Of a stretch of 64,000 nucleotides of DNA, positions 22,467 to 33,244 are shown piece after piece. The stretch is taken from assembly GCF_019059575.1 (NCBI RefSeq), contig NW_024882948.1:99419-163418 (forward strand). The letters are read 5' to 3'. The first letter of the stretch is position 1; every line of letters starts with the position of its first letter. A program made the translations under genes and the position numbers. Under the pieces are notes generated by a model. That model ran no database searches. It saw nothing but the letters and a program-made list of their open reading frames with translations, and was not told the origin of the DNA. Origin of the DNA: Amphibalanus amphitrite (lineage: Eukaryota > Arthropoda > Thecostraca > Balanomorpha > Balanidae).

Positions 22467-25001
22467 ATGGATGAACTTTTGAGTACGAGAACAAAACTTC
22501 GTTCAAAGGCCACGAAACTGTGCAATGAGCTTCGAATTTACCGAGAAGGTGATCGCAAAAACTTGGACCCAGACCTACTTGCCCTCAAGCTCCACCATGT
22601 TCAGAAGGTGCAGAGCGAGCTGCACAGCACTCAGGCTGAGCTCGACAAGCTAGGGCAGGCAGATGATTCTAGTCACATGCAGACCATGGAGGATGAGGTG
22701 TTTCTTGGCTCTCGCCTCCTCACCCGCCTTGAAATGGCTGAGGAAGCCATGAAGGGAAAGGCTGAGCCACCAACTGTGTCGGGAAACGCTGATTTTAAGT
22801 CTTCCATCTCCGTGAAAATTCCTACGTTTCACGGGGACATCATGAAATGGTCTGAGTTCTGGGAACTATATGAAATCTCGGTCCATAACAATCCTGGCTT
22901 CGCAGACGTGCAGAGATTCGTAGTGCTCAAATCGCACCTGGCTGGGGTGGCACTTAAATGCGTGCAAGGCATTCCCGTCTCAGGTGGCGGGTACGCTGAA
23001 GCTGTCTCAGCTCTCAAAGAGCGCTTCAAGCGTGATGACCTGGTCCGAGAGACCTTAATGAGAGACATGTTGAGCATGCCGTCGGTCCCGCAAAATGACC
23101 TGAAGGCGATGAGGTCTCTCATAGATCATTTGATGGCGCATACTCGCGCGCTGAGTACCCTGGGAGTCAGTTCTGACAGTTTCTCTAGTCTGATGCTGCC
23201 GGTCGTGAGAGATAAAATCCCAGAAAGCTGGCGTCTCGAGTGGGCCAGACGAGAGAGCAGCGACTTCTCCGAGTTTCTGGAATTCCTGCAACATGAGATG
23301 CGAATCCGAGAGTCGGCCAGGGGAGGCAAGGCTAGTGCCGGTTCATCCGACACTCCGATCTCGGCGCCGTCTGCTTTCAGGAGTCTGAACGCCCAACGCA
23401 CAGCGTGCCCAGGGAAACAGCCCAGCGCGTCAGTGTGCGGGTGCTGCGGGCGCGGCTCCCACCGGCTGGATCAGTGCGCGGAGTTCCAGGAGCTCTCGGT
23501 GGAGGCCCGATGGAAGAGCGCCAGTGCTTCCAAAGCCTGCTATCGGTGCCTTAGAACGGGTCATTTAGCTGGAGTCTGTCGTGGCGACTCGTGTGCCATC
23601 TGTGGCAACAGGCACCACTCGCTGCTTCACTTTGCGAGTGCTGCCCCACATGAGGAGATCGGTGAAGAGACGCCCGGGCTGTCGCCTGAGGCTCCACCTT
23701 TCTGCCCTGTGGAGGCCACAACTGAGGGTGGTCAGTCCGATGCCGAAGCTGGTGACTCAGGTTCCCAGAGCCACAGATGTTACAATGCCACAGGCATCTC
23801 TGGAAAAGAAACGTTTTTCCTGACGGCATTGGTTGATGTCGAGGGACCGGAAGGCAAGCGAAAGGCACGCCTCCTCATTGATGGAGGTTCAGATGCTTCC
23901 TATGTCAGAGATTCTCTGGCCAAGGAGTTGGGACTCCCTGTAACAGGTACGGGCATGTTTGCCTGTTCCGGCTTCCAGGAACGGACGGAAGCAGCTAGAC
24001 CGTATGATCAGGTACAAGTGACGCTCCGAAGTCGGTTCGGTGGCGATCCCGTGACGCTGAAGATGTGGAGCACAGAGTTGCTGTGCTCACCCCTCCCAGC
24101 CACCTCACCACCCACTGGGCCTTCCGGACTGCCGGATTTGATGGCCGACGATTTTGACGGTGGGGAGGTGGATCTCCTAATCGGCATCGATTATTTGTAT
24201 CGTGTCGTGTTGTGGAGGCAGATTGAGATCGGAGAGGGTCTGCGGGCCATAGAGACGGTCTTTGGCTACGCGCTTCACGGGTACCACGGCAATGATTCGC
24301 TGAATCAGCCCGGTCACCAGAATTCCCACTATCGTCAGCTGAGACAGGTGAGAAGTCTGGCTGAAATGAAGGTCGGCCAAAATGAGGCCATGGATGTGGA
24401 TGGCATGCTGCCTGATCCACACTGGAACGAGCCAGTGGACTGTTCCAATGACATGAATTTGACATTGACGTCGGATGAACGCTCACCATCCGATCATGGT
24501 TCCGCAAAGGCGCGAACCTCGCAGCCAGAGCTGCTCAATGCAGGAAAGACTCGCCTGAGCGGTGAGCAACATAACACGGTGACAAGCAAAGACGGGGAGA
24601 TGACTCTCTCTGTCAAGGGGTCAAATGATGACCCAGAGCAAAATGGCGAGGGCGGAGCCGGGCTGTCGCCGGGCGAACACAACTCCTGGGCTGTGGCCCG
24701 GAGTCAGGGTCTAAGGCCCTCCTCGTCTCTCCATGGGGAGATCGCCCCATCATCTGCGGTGGACGGGGTGGACCGTGGCCAATGGAGTGCTGAAGCACCC
24801 CGGCGGCCCCGCCGGTGCCCGTCAACGCCGACGCTGGGTGACTGTCGGCAGCCGTATCCGAAGAGACGACGTCTACGGAGCCGCTGGAGGAGCGACGACC
24901 CAAGGCGGAGGTGGAGCCGGAGGACGCCTGCACCACCGGAAGTACCGCCTCACTTCCCAGCGTTCCCACGCCTGTGGAAGAGGAGGAAAAAGAGGACGTA
25001 G
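22467..25001 (+). CDS. BEL/Pao gag-protease-like ORF
   Basis: 844 residues from the ATG at 22467; the frame is open from 22443, where the codon is TTG. In order, numbered from 22443: a charged, likely coiled-coil N-terminus (about 10-105); a DUF1759-type gag domain (about 115-290) with the hallmark KIPTFHGDIMKWSEFWELY; two zinc-knuckle-like clusters (CGCCGRGSHRLDQC at 332-345 and CYRCLRTGHLAGVC at 366-379) plus a CAIC..HHSLLH stretch; a DUF1758-type aspartic protease (about 455-610) with LLIDGGSDASYV, and LLIGIDYLYRVV followed by AIETVFGYALHG. The last 240 residues are low-complexity and end Arg-rich. Gag would form virus-like particles that package element RNA. It is the only coding part recognised in this fossil-type element. 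Confidence 0.88.
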   Translation: MDELLSTRTKLRSKATKLCNELRIYREGDRKNLDPDLLALKLHHVQKVQSELHSTQAELDKLGQADDSSHMQTMEDEVFLGSRLLTRLEMAEEAMKGKAEPPTVSGNADFKSSISVKIPTFHGDIMKWSEFWELYEISVHNNPGFADVQRFVVLKSHLAGVALKCVQGIPVSGGGYAEAVSALKERFKRDDLVRETLMRDMLSMPSVPQNDLKAMRSLIDHLMAHTRALSTLGVSSDSFSSLMLPVVRDKIPESWRLEWARRESSDFSEFLEFLQHEMRIRESARGGKASAGSSDTPISAPSAFRSLNAQRTACPGKQPSASVCGCCGRGSHRLDQCAEFQELSVEARWKSASASKACYRCLRTGHLAGVCRGDSCAICGNRHHSLLHFASAAPHEEIGEETPGLSPEAPPFCPVEATTEGGQSDAEAGDSGSQSHRCYNATGISGKETFFLTALVDVEGPEGKRKARLLIDGGSDASYVRDSLAKELGLPVTGTGMFACSGFQERTEAARPYDQVQVTLRSRFGGDPVTLKMWSTELLCSPLPATSPPTGPSGLPDLMADDFDGGEVDLLIGIDYLYRVVLWRQIEIGEGLRAIETVFGYALHGYHGNDSLNQPGHQNSHYRQLRQVRSLAEMKVGQNEAMDVDGMLPDPHWNEPVDCSNDMNLTLTSDERSPSDHGSAKARTSQPELLNAGKTRLSGEQHNTVTSKDGEMTLSVKGSNDDPEQNGEGGAGLSPGEHNSWAVARSQGLRPSSSLHGEIAPSSAVDGVDRGQWSAEAPRRPRRCPSTPTLGDCRQPYPKRRRLRSRWRSDDPRRRWSRRTPAPPEVPPHFPAFPRLWKRRKKRT

Positions 25002-25188
25002 CCGATGACGCTGGCCTCCGGTCCAAGGACCCATGGCCAGCTGCGGGAGGACTCACGAGGCCCGCAACGACAGCCGCAACCAAGTTCGCGTGCGGCCAGT
25101 GAAGTGAAGTGTGCCTGCATGTAAATGTGTGCGCGTTTTTGTTGAAAATGTGTTAACTTTAGAGTTCCCACATTTTGGTGGGGAGAAA

Positions 25189-25944
25189 TGTTAGTATTTG
25201 TTACATATTTACAGCCGCCGGGCCGTCCGGCTGGCCGCCGCTGCTGCAGCGAGCAGCGCTGCGGCGCAGTCTACCCGGCGGGCGCTCGGTCGCGCCGCGC
25301 GGCGCGTTCGCTGATTGGTGACCCGTGGATCACGTGACTGGCGGTGATGTGGGGCCGGTGCCGCGGCGGCGGCGCACTCTGGCAGGAGATTCGGGCGGGA
25401 CCGGAACGTTGTCCGTGTGGTGTGGCTCTCGGAGTCGGACTGATGTGCCGGCTATGTCAGCTCGCTCCGCGGCAACGTGTTCGGCGTAATTTGTTGCACG
25501 CTGTTGAGAATGGGACTGCTGTCCTGTTCGAAGCCCACCAACTAAATTGCGCCGAACAGCCAAAATCTTAAGAGGCGGGATTGTAGTTCTGCCTCTAACA
25601 TCAACCTCGTTCGGCTACCGGTACCCGACGCCTGGCCATGTTAATATAAGCTATATTAACATGGCAGGCCCCCATTAGGGATTTACTTACATTTCCTCGG
25701 CAATTATTTTGTATACACACGGCCTCACCGTGATTCAAGGAGGCTATAAACGGGTAGCGATTGCGCTCATGTCGTAATTGAGTTATACTGGCCATTGCAC
25801 AGTTTGTCTGTACGATTGAATGACCTGATTTATTGTGGCAATAAGACGTGAGGAGCCAAATCCACAGTCTTTTGGTTAGACCTGATTTGGACACAAAGCC
25901 AGAGGCGAGAGGGGAATCTGAACAGTCGGGCTGAGTTCCTGACA
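25189..25944 (+). repeat. 3' LTR of the BEL/Pao element
   Basis: Same length as the 5' LTR and no difference seen by eye. The 14-bp-arm hairpin recurs at 25635-25665. A purine stretch (GGTGGGGAGAAA) lies immediately upstream, in the place of a polypurine tract. Confidence 0.92.
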
Positions 25945-25949
25945 TAGAT

Positions 25950-27541
25950 ATCATGCATCATAAATCCGCCTTCGCATGTGTAAGCTTCAGTTCAGTGACG
26001 CCATTTTAAGCAAACTTTACAAGAAAGTCATTCAGTTAAAGTTATCCCCACTTCAAGACCAATGTTACGAAAGCATGCACCGATCAAAGCCATTCGAGCG
26101 TATTCTAAACGAAAGAATGCCGTCGACTCATATCGTAGTGCCCCGCGACCATTACGACAAATGTAACCTAGCAATAAACGCCGCCATCCAATAGCGTAAT
26201 TCCATTACAAATGGGACACTAATGTCAGCCACATGCTGTTTAAAAAGCTGTAATAACAATAAGACCGTCTCAGTCCAGAACCATTTCAGAAACAATAACC
26301 GAGCACAAAGTTCGTGGGCGTTCTAAATAGGCGAACAGCCTGGTTAGAGTATGCTGAACCTTTATGAAAAATCGACCAACAAATCACATTGCACAGTAAC
26401 CACGAACACAATCAGTAACTGGTCAAGCTGAACGCTGCATTGTTTGAGCAGTGAGCACCCTCAATCCTTATCGTACCCCGCTCTCACCGGTTTCCAAACT
26501 ATGCTACATAAAATTTGGAAAACCGAAACTTATGGACCAAGTTCGTAACTACATTTCCGTCCAATGAATTACGTTCGACGCTGGGAGAGTTTTGGATGCT
26601 TTCTCTGCCATCCAACCCGAAGAAGGTGTGGGTTTACGAGCCTCGCGGCGACGCAGCTCGGCTAATTTTAATTAGCGACCCCGACTTCACTCGATAATGC
26701 GTCGGAACGCCACACACGGCTTTAGATAACAGGAGCATACCAGCAGTCCAACGATTCTCGACATGCGGAGCGACAGACGCAACTGTCCTGTGCTCCCCAA
26801 GGGTCAGCGACCTCCGCTAGTAGACCAATAGATATTGGTCAGTGACCACTGAGCCGGTCAGTGAACAGTACGGTGGTACTTTACGAGTTATCGTTAGGCA
26901 TTGGTAGTGACTAATGAATCAGTAAGTGAGCAGGAGGTATTGGTTTTCCAACCAGAGGACAGCGGTTTTACAGCATTTGCAGTACTTTGATACTTAGACT
27001 GAATAGGAATTTGCATATTCTTTAGACAAAGTTAATTCTAAATCGCATTTTGAAATGCACTTCTAAAAGAGCCATGTGACTTGGAAAGCACCGCACTGAC
27101 CATCGCGCTTCTGGGATTACAAACGGCGCACCAGCGACTCTTATCGTAGGGGCCGAAAATTGGTCCCAAATGGCCAATCAAACCACATCGATGGAAATAA
27201 TAAATCACATCTAATAGTATCATTAAGTTTTGCTATTTGATAACTCGGTTTTCATCCCGCCACGAGATAACTCTAAGCATAAGAAATAATAATCATGCAG
27301 CAGGCTAGGCATGCGTGATGCGTGCCGTGAAGATAATGCATGTTCATTGTGCAATATGAATGCTGAATTTTACACGCCCATTTTACGCACTCACCCGAAT
27401 TATTGATTCGTTCTAACACCATAACGAGCGCCACAAAACTACTACCATAAAGATGATAAAATATGAAAAGTCGAGCGTCCCGTAACAACTTTACTCCGTC
27501 ACGCACTCGTGGAAAGAGTGCTGTACGATTCTTAATTGACC
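25950..27541. other. Gene-free AT-rich stretch
   Basis: No gene recognised. A short inverted repeat GACCAATA..TATTGGTC sits at 26823-26840, close in sequence to the palindrome at 53286-53307. Otherwise nothing stands out. Confidence 0.45.
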
Positions 27542-28072
27542 TTAAAGGGACTATCCCACCTTTACATTAGGTTTGAGTTGAGATAGACAAGTTTGCGGCG
27601 AGGTTCAGAAACCGCTATCTATCTTGGTCGCAACCCCCGCAGCCTCGTGGTGTTGAAGAAATTCGTTCCCTTCATTTGAAAATTTTCCCTGTGCAAGTCC
27701 CAATCTCTTAACCATTAGCGGCAATCTGATGACGTCATTTGCCTTTTGAACGCCTGTCACGCATTCAAGTGAAATATCACTTGATTTACGAATAGGCCAA
27801 TCAGAGACACTTTGGTTATTGTATGAGCCGCGTCATATTTGAGAGCAAATAGGTATATTTGCTGCCAAATTCCCCCCACATTGATGTGAAGTAAATCCTT
27901 CATTACGTCACAGATCCAATCTAAATGACGTCACGATGAAATGTAAAAGTGGCAATATCCCAAAAAGTATACGATAAAAACGCGTAAAAACTTGCAGGGT
28001 TCGTCACAATATCATGAGTAACATTTCCGAATCCTAAATGATACTTTTTTGAAGGTGGGATAGTCCCTTTAA
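27542..28072. mobile_element. TTAA-flanked MITE, copy 1
   Basis: Ends are inverted repeats: AGGGACTATCCCACCTT at 27546 and its complement AAGGTGGGATAGTCCCT ending 28068, flanked on both sides by TTAA (27542-27545 and 28069-28072). The 523-bp body has no transposase frame. The left 140 bp are closely shared with the copy at 50229-50734; the middles differ. TTAA duplications are typical of piggyBac-type elements, but the AGGGACTATCCC ends are not the canonical CCC/GGG ends, so the superfamily is tentative. Confidence 0.85.
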
Positions 28073-28277
28073 GTGTTTTACTTTATACGCCTCACTATAC
28101 AATTACAGCTAACATGATCTTATGATCAATACGGAGCCATCAAATGTTATGAGAATGTTGAACAAATGCTTTATGATAGCATTGACATTTTTTACAATTA
28201 ATAAGCACGTATCCAAGAGACACTTTTGGATTGGGCATTGTGTATCCAAAATGCTTGTTTTTTCTTGTTTCAGACCC

Positions 28278-28319
28278 TTGTTTGTTTGTTTGTTTGTTTG
28301 TTTGTTTGTGTGTTTGTTG
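28278..28319. repeat. (TTTG)n microsatellite
   Basis: About ten TTTG units with one TG slip near the end. It generates the NKQTNKQT minus-strand frame, which is not a gene. Confidence 0.9.
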
Positions 28320-29263
28320 GTTCGTTGATTGGTGTGTTGTTGCTTTTTCACAACACTTACGATTTTTCTCGAGGACCTTGATCCCTCAGGCTGTGATTAC
28401 AAGACTCTCCGATGACAGCGGCAGTTTTGAGTAGCGCCCGCAGAAACTTACCTGAAACAGGTAAAAACATCGTCAACATTATAATACAGCAAAAATGGCA
28501 TGTTTAAGTAACAGGAGAAAGTCATGGCAAGCGACAATAAATTGAAAAGCAAAATGACGAAAACATTCAAATAGCAGTACACACCCATGTAAAGAATGCA
28601 TCGTGTAAAATGTCTGGCATATGTATAAACGAATACTGAGAAACATGTTGCATCTCCCTAAACCACCAGTTTCGGTCAGATTTAGCGTAAAGGAGTGTCA
28701 TCTGTACACCCCGAGAACAGCGTACCGACACGTTCCTCCTCCCTCCACCCCCCCCCCCCCTAATCATCAGCGGCCACTCGGCGTCCGCGGCGGGTCCGGC
28801 ACGCCACCAATTAGCCCGCTCTCCCCACCAGGGAGCCGACTGAGTGGCTGACGGACAGGGGCCGACTTAAAAACACTGATACAGCCCTAATTAGCCACGC
28901 AATAAGGAGCGAACGGGCGGCCGGCAGTGCCGCGGCACGCACAAACAATTCCGATCGCACGCAACGTCCGCCCGCGCCCCGTCCCAGCCTCTGACTGTTT
29001 CCGCCTGTCCTTCCATATTCGTAACTCGGAGGTACTGGTGCCAGTCGTCAACGTTACCCCCAACCTCTCCCCCGCCCCCGCCGTCCACGCTGTCGCCCCT
29101 GCCGTCGTCTCCACCCTTCGAGTATCCCATTAGCCAATGGCTTATTGGTGTCTCCCCTGTACCGGTATGCGCGCACGCATGGAACCGTGCTGTCCCTGAG
29201 CACACACGCCGGAAAAAGGAGACAGGCGGTGAGCGCCAGCCAGCACGGAACGCCACGGAAAGG
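28320..29263. other. Gene-free stretch ending in a CpG island
   Basis: AT-rich to 28720, then a C13-type tract (about 28748-28760) and a CpG-rich block to about 29460. The minus frame 28891-29457 (188 residues, ATG start) is Gly/Arg-rich without a known domain. A TTTCAG/GTAAGT string on the minus strand near 28452-28461 looks like a splice signal but has no exon to support it. Confidence 0.4.
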
Positions 29264-29299
29264 CACGTGACGTCACGTGACGTCACGTGACAGCACGTG
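29264..29299. promoter_or_regulatory. Four CACGTG boxes at exact 10-bp period with CRE sites
   Basis: CACGTG at 29264, 29274, 29284 and 29294. Between them, overlapping TGACGTCA palindromes start at 29268 and 29278. CACGTG is the bHLH-zip E-box (USF, Myc/Max, MITF/TFEB class), and GTCACGTGAC is the extended TFEB-type form. The 10-bp period puts every site on the same face of the helix. It lies in a CpG island, so a promoter is plausible. It is also simply a 10-bp tandem repeat. Confidence 0.45.
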
Positions 29300-31925
29300 A
29301 CGGGGCGTGAAGCGGCCGCCGACTGCCGCGCCCGCAAGAACAAATAACAATTACGCGGAAGCCGGTGGCGCTGAGGGGCGGTGTAGAGACGGTGATCACA
29401 CGGCTGGGACCCGCAGGAGCTCGGAAAAAAAGGCGAGCGGTGGGGAGTTGGAGCCATTCTTTGATCAACAGGCTACTGCCGCTGCAGTGGGCTTATAGAA
29501 AAGCCGATGGGAGGCTATAGGTCAGTCGCGGCGAGGCTAGATCAGCCACCGCGGGGGTGGTTTCCCGGTCGGATGTGCAATGTTCGATGCATCAATGTGC
29601 ATGCATCATGACTGTTGCGGTCTCCGCTGTTTTCCGTTTGGCTGGTGATACGGAAAGGCCAGCCGAGCAAATCCATGCAATAATTTATCACATCATAATG
29701 CAGTGAAACCCATTCCTCACTTCTCAAGAGATCAACACAAGGGTTAACCTCTAGCTTCTAGAGTAGATTAGTCAACATATAAGTGAATCGCCAATGCACA
29801 TGAACATTGAACAAAGTGAATCGGTGTCCAACACTTGTGACTCGTCAAACAGGACTCTCTATTCGAACACAACTAGCTTGCAGATAGATATCTAGGTAGA
29901 AAAATATCTACACCATCATCCAAATTGAAAAGGGAAACGAGGCCGACAAAGATCATAAAAACCTCCCTCAAACCCGTGAATCAGAACCCCTCTACGCTCA
30001 CCGCCATTCTCGAGAGCGCCAGATGAACCATATCGCCCCAATGCCGACTGCGTGAGGCGCTCCCCTGGGCGCGGCAGAAACGGCGCGGGCGCGGCGAATC
30101 GCGTCACGATCGCCGCCGCACCGCGCCGTAAATGGCGCACCGTGTCTAAATGACGCACTGCGGGCGTCACTGCTCGCGCCGGACGGGTGGTAAACTTCCC
30201 TCGGAGGGTGACACATTCGGGTGCGGTCGCCGGAGGATAGGGTAAAACGGCTTTTAGTTTTTAGCCAATGAAACTAGGACGGACCGGTTTTGAGGGGAGG
30301 ATTGATAGATGAAAGACTTATTCGCTTCTTCTTCTGTTGCAGCATATCCAACCTAACAATAATTCGAACCAGAACTTGCGGCCGTGCACAAAGAAAGCCC
30401 CGCAACCGAATTTGCACCGGGGCTATAATACTCGTATAATCCCTTAGTTGCACCAGTGAGTCAGTGCTCCCAGTTCCCACATATATCCGGAAATGCCTCC
30501 CGTCGGTCAGACCAGTCTCAGTGCAGCACCGCACCTCACGGCAGGTAACCGCCAGCGGTTGCCAGTGGTCTCCACGCAACGGTTGCCAGATAACGTTTCC
30601 TCCCCACGAACGATCCCTCTGCGCTGTCTGGGCCCTGGGCTCCTGTGGTATCGCTTGATTCCGCATCTTTCCCGGCAGGGGCCACATTTTTTTCGGGACA
30701 AGCTGACGGCCAGCTTTCTCGCTCTCATCAGTCGGTAATCCGCCATAAAATGAAACCTCTCCGGAGAGAGGCTCGAGTGGCGGACGGGAGGCGCAGCCTC
30801 CACCAAACAGGATGGGAGCGGCGCACGAATAGCCGTCAGCGGCCGGCACGCGCTCTAAGGGTACAGAGGAAAAATGAAATCTAATGGATACCAAAAAGTG
30901 AGTTTTGGGTAAGACGTTCTACTACAATGTGTTGGAGTAAGAACATTACCCCACACGACTCTACTTCTAAATGACTTGGATTATGAATTCACGTCCTCAA
31001 TTAAGCAATAAACTAGACTATAATGTGACGCGGGAATGCGCGGACAAACCATTTCGGTGCGCGCAACTGAGCACTAAATTTCGCCGCGCCGACACCAGTC
31101 TTCCGACTACGCCCCGTCACCGGACGCCCGGAGAAGAATTGCAGACATTAGCCGGTTCGGCGAAACTAATTTTACGATAGTCGCGGGCAATTGGGAACGC
31201 AACTCAAGGTCTCAGACGACTGTCTTGGAGGCGAAATGTCAAAACAAAAGTTAGTGAGGCTGTGGTAGCGCGTGTATGAGATGCGTGATTCTAACTTAAT
31301 ATTAACTTAATTAGTCACTCGGTCCTCCAGTGTTCGAGCAAACACAACAGTGCAGTGGAAGGACCACTTCTGCTTCGTAACTCCTTACTCTGAGACACGG
31401 CCCAACCGCGGTATTCACCCAAGTGCAGTCATTACAGCTTACAAGCAATACAAATGTTACAATTGCTACTGCTAAACATGGCAACTACAGTCAGTTGTTG
31501 TTAGTTGTGAATCAAGTACAAGCCAGGCAACATCACTCTTAAGCTGCCTTTACATTATATAAAATTATTGGCAGTATGAAAGCAGGCGATGCCACCATAC
31601 TTATTATGCAACCCCATTATGCCCAAACAGGGAAACGGAAGATTATTCGCTATCATTGGTGGGGTCGTTGTTCAGTCGGTCACAGCACAAACCGGTCTCA
31701 AATGGGGAACACTGTCAAGCCGTTATGATGATGCAACAGGCTTCTGACGAATGGCATAATGGTGGCAAACTGGCAACATCTACAGACTCTGCAGTCTACA
31801 GGTTTACGCTACGATCAGTATCGCTGGTTGGCAGCGTTGACGAGCAGTGTCGTGCCACCCATCGCCCATCACACATCATCTCTAACCCATCGCCCATAGC
31901 CCATCACCCACCACCCGCTTCTCAT

Positions 31926-31959
<34 letters not shown>

Positions 31960-33244
31960 TCGCCCACCGCCCACCGCCCACCGTTTGTCGCCAGTCACCC
32001 GTGCTACTCGCTCATTCTGCCGGTAGCTGAGCAATTAGTGTAATAGCGGCATACCGTTCTGACCGCCCGGGCACGGAAAATATCACAGTCTCAGACTCCG
32101 TTTCGACTCTAAACGAGTCCCACAGGGAGAGCGAGGCGGACGGGCGAGCTGGGAGTTTCCCTGGGCAAGAGAGCCTCGGTAACTGTAGCTTTAGCTCTCG
32201 GCAGTCTGCACTTGCAGCTTTGCACCGTCAGGAGCCACACCTGGTGCTCCGGCCAGCGTGCCGTACCCCCAGAGGAAAATGGCGCCGCAGTGGAGCACTG
32301 GCACAGTTTGCAGACCTGCAGCCAGTGCGACCTTCCCTGTTTTTGGTGCTGAGTCCGCCAGACCCACCTGCCCTCTGAGTGAGCGGCATAGGGGCGAACA
32401 AAGCCGCTGGCCTGTGACCTAGTTAGAAGACCAAACAAACACACGGAAACGTGTGTGTTTGAGAGAGCGGCGCTATTCATTGATCTCCAAAGAGTGACTA
32501 CAGGCAAGCTTTCAATTACCCACTTTCGGTTAGATTCTGGATTTCCAGGAACGCTAGCCGAGCAAGTTGTCAGGTCGTAGCTCTCATGCCACCGGGGATC
32601 CCTCGCAGACATGTCAGGACCCGGACGCGCTCATCCCGGCTAGCCGGAATCCGATAGAAACGAGAAGCTACATCTACTGAACCACGACGCTATAACCGAC
32701 ACACGTCGTCCAACGTGAAACAACCCATCACATTTGACACAATATTATGCCGGTAATGTAAACATTCAGCCACCGTCCGGTCAGGGAGAGCGGTCTGTTT
32801 GATATGGACACTGCGAGCGGAGGGCGGCCCTGCAGACGTTCACTCGACACGGCGCCACGTCCAGTGGACACCGTCACGCAGCCGGTCCTTGGACTGATTC
32901 AGATCGTCTGCACCGGACGTGCGACTGGCGCCGCGGCCCGTATCTCGGATCTGAGACTGCTGGAGCGGCTAGGACTGGTGGGGGGCCGGGGCACCACGGC
33001 CACCGACGGCCTGTGACGGCCTGCATGACTATCGTCGACCCGCCCCCGGCGCCGTCAGAGCGTCCCACGATGCTGTGCAGATAGAGCACGATTCAGTTCG
33101 CAGAGGGTGAGAAGGGTTGGATGGACTAGAGCCTTGGAGACTGTTATACAGTGTACAGGCCGGCGGGGCTATGTACTGTGCAGCACACTAGCACACCAGC
33201 ACAGCATTGCTATCCATGAGTGACCGCAAATAATGTCCTCGGCA
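29300..33244. other. Gene-free stretch
   Basis: GC-rich parts (30030-30220, 30540-30860, 32640-33060) alternate with AT-rich ones. The minus frames 30274-30894 (206 residues) and 32109-32612 (167 residues) have no recognisable domain. A simple array lies at 31857-31983. Confidence 0.4.
31857..31983. repeat. (CCCACCG)n array
   Basis: Decayed at the left (CCCATCACC units) and nearly perfect CCCACCG 7-mers from about 31925 to 31983. Related in sequence to the CCGTCCACC arrays elsewhere in the window. Confidence 0.85.

Larger units (their letters stand above)
21410..25949 (+). mobile_element. BEL/Pao LTR retrotransposon, young insertion
   Basis: Two 756-bp direct repeats (21415-22170 and 25189-25944) start TGTTAG and end TGACA, and are flanked by an exact 5-bp target duplication TAGAT (21410-21414, 25945-25949). 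The internal region holds one long frame with a BEL-type gag, zinc knuckles and an aspartic-protease-like part. No reverse transcriptase, RNase H or integrase part is recognised, so it looks incomplete and would be non-autonomous. The LTRs read as identical by eye, which means a very recent insertion. BEL/Pao is assigned from the gag and protease type. A 5-bp duplication is usual for the family. Confidence 0.92.

Noticed and set aside
30274-30894. 206-residue minus frame
   Set aside because: No domain, no splice sites with coding contrast, and overlapping open frames on the other strand.
31857-31983. CRISPR-like array
   Set aside because: A 7-bp tandem with no unique spacers, in animal-type DNA.
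32140-32360. Plus-strand frame with WH..TC..C spacing that resembles half a LIM domain
   Set aside because: The first zinc pair lacks the CxxC spacing, the frame stops directly after, and the opposite strand is equally open. Judged coincidence.
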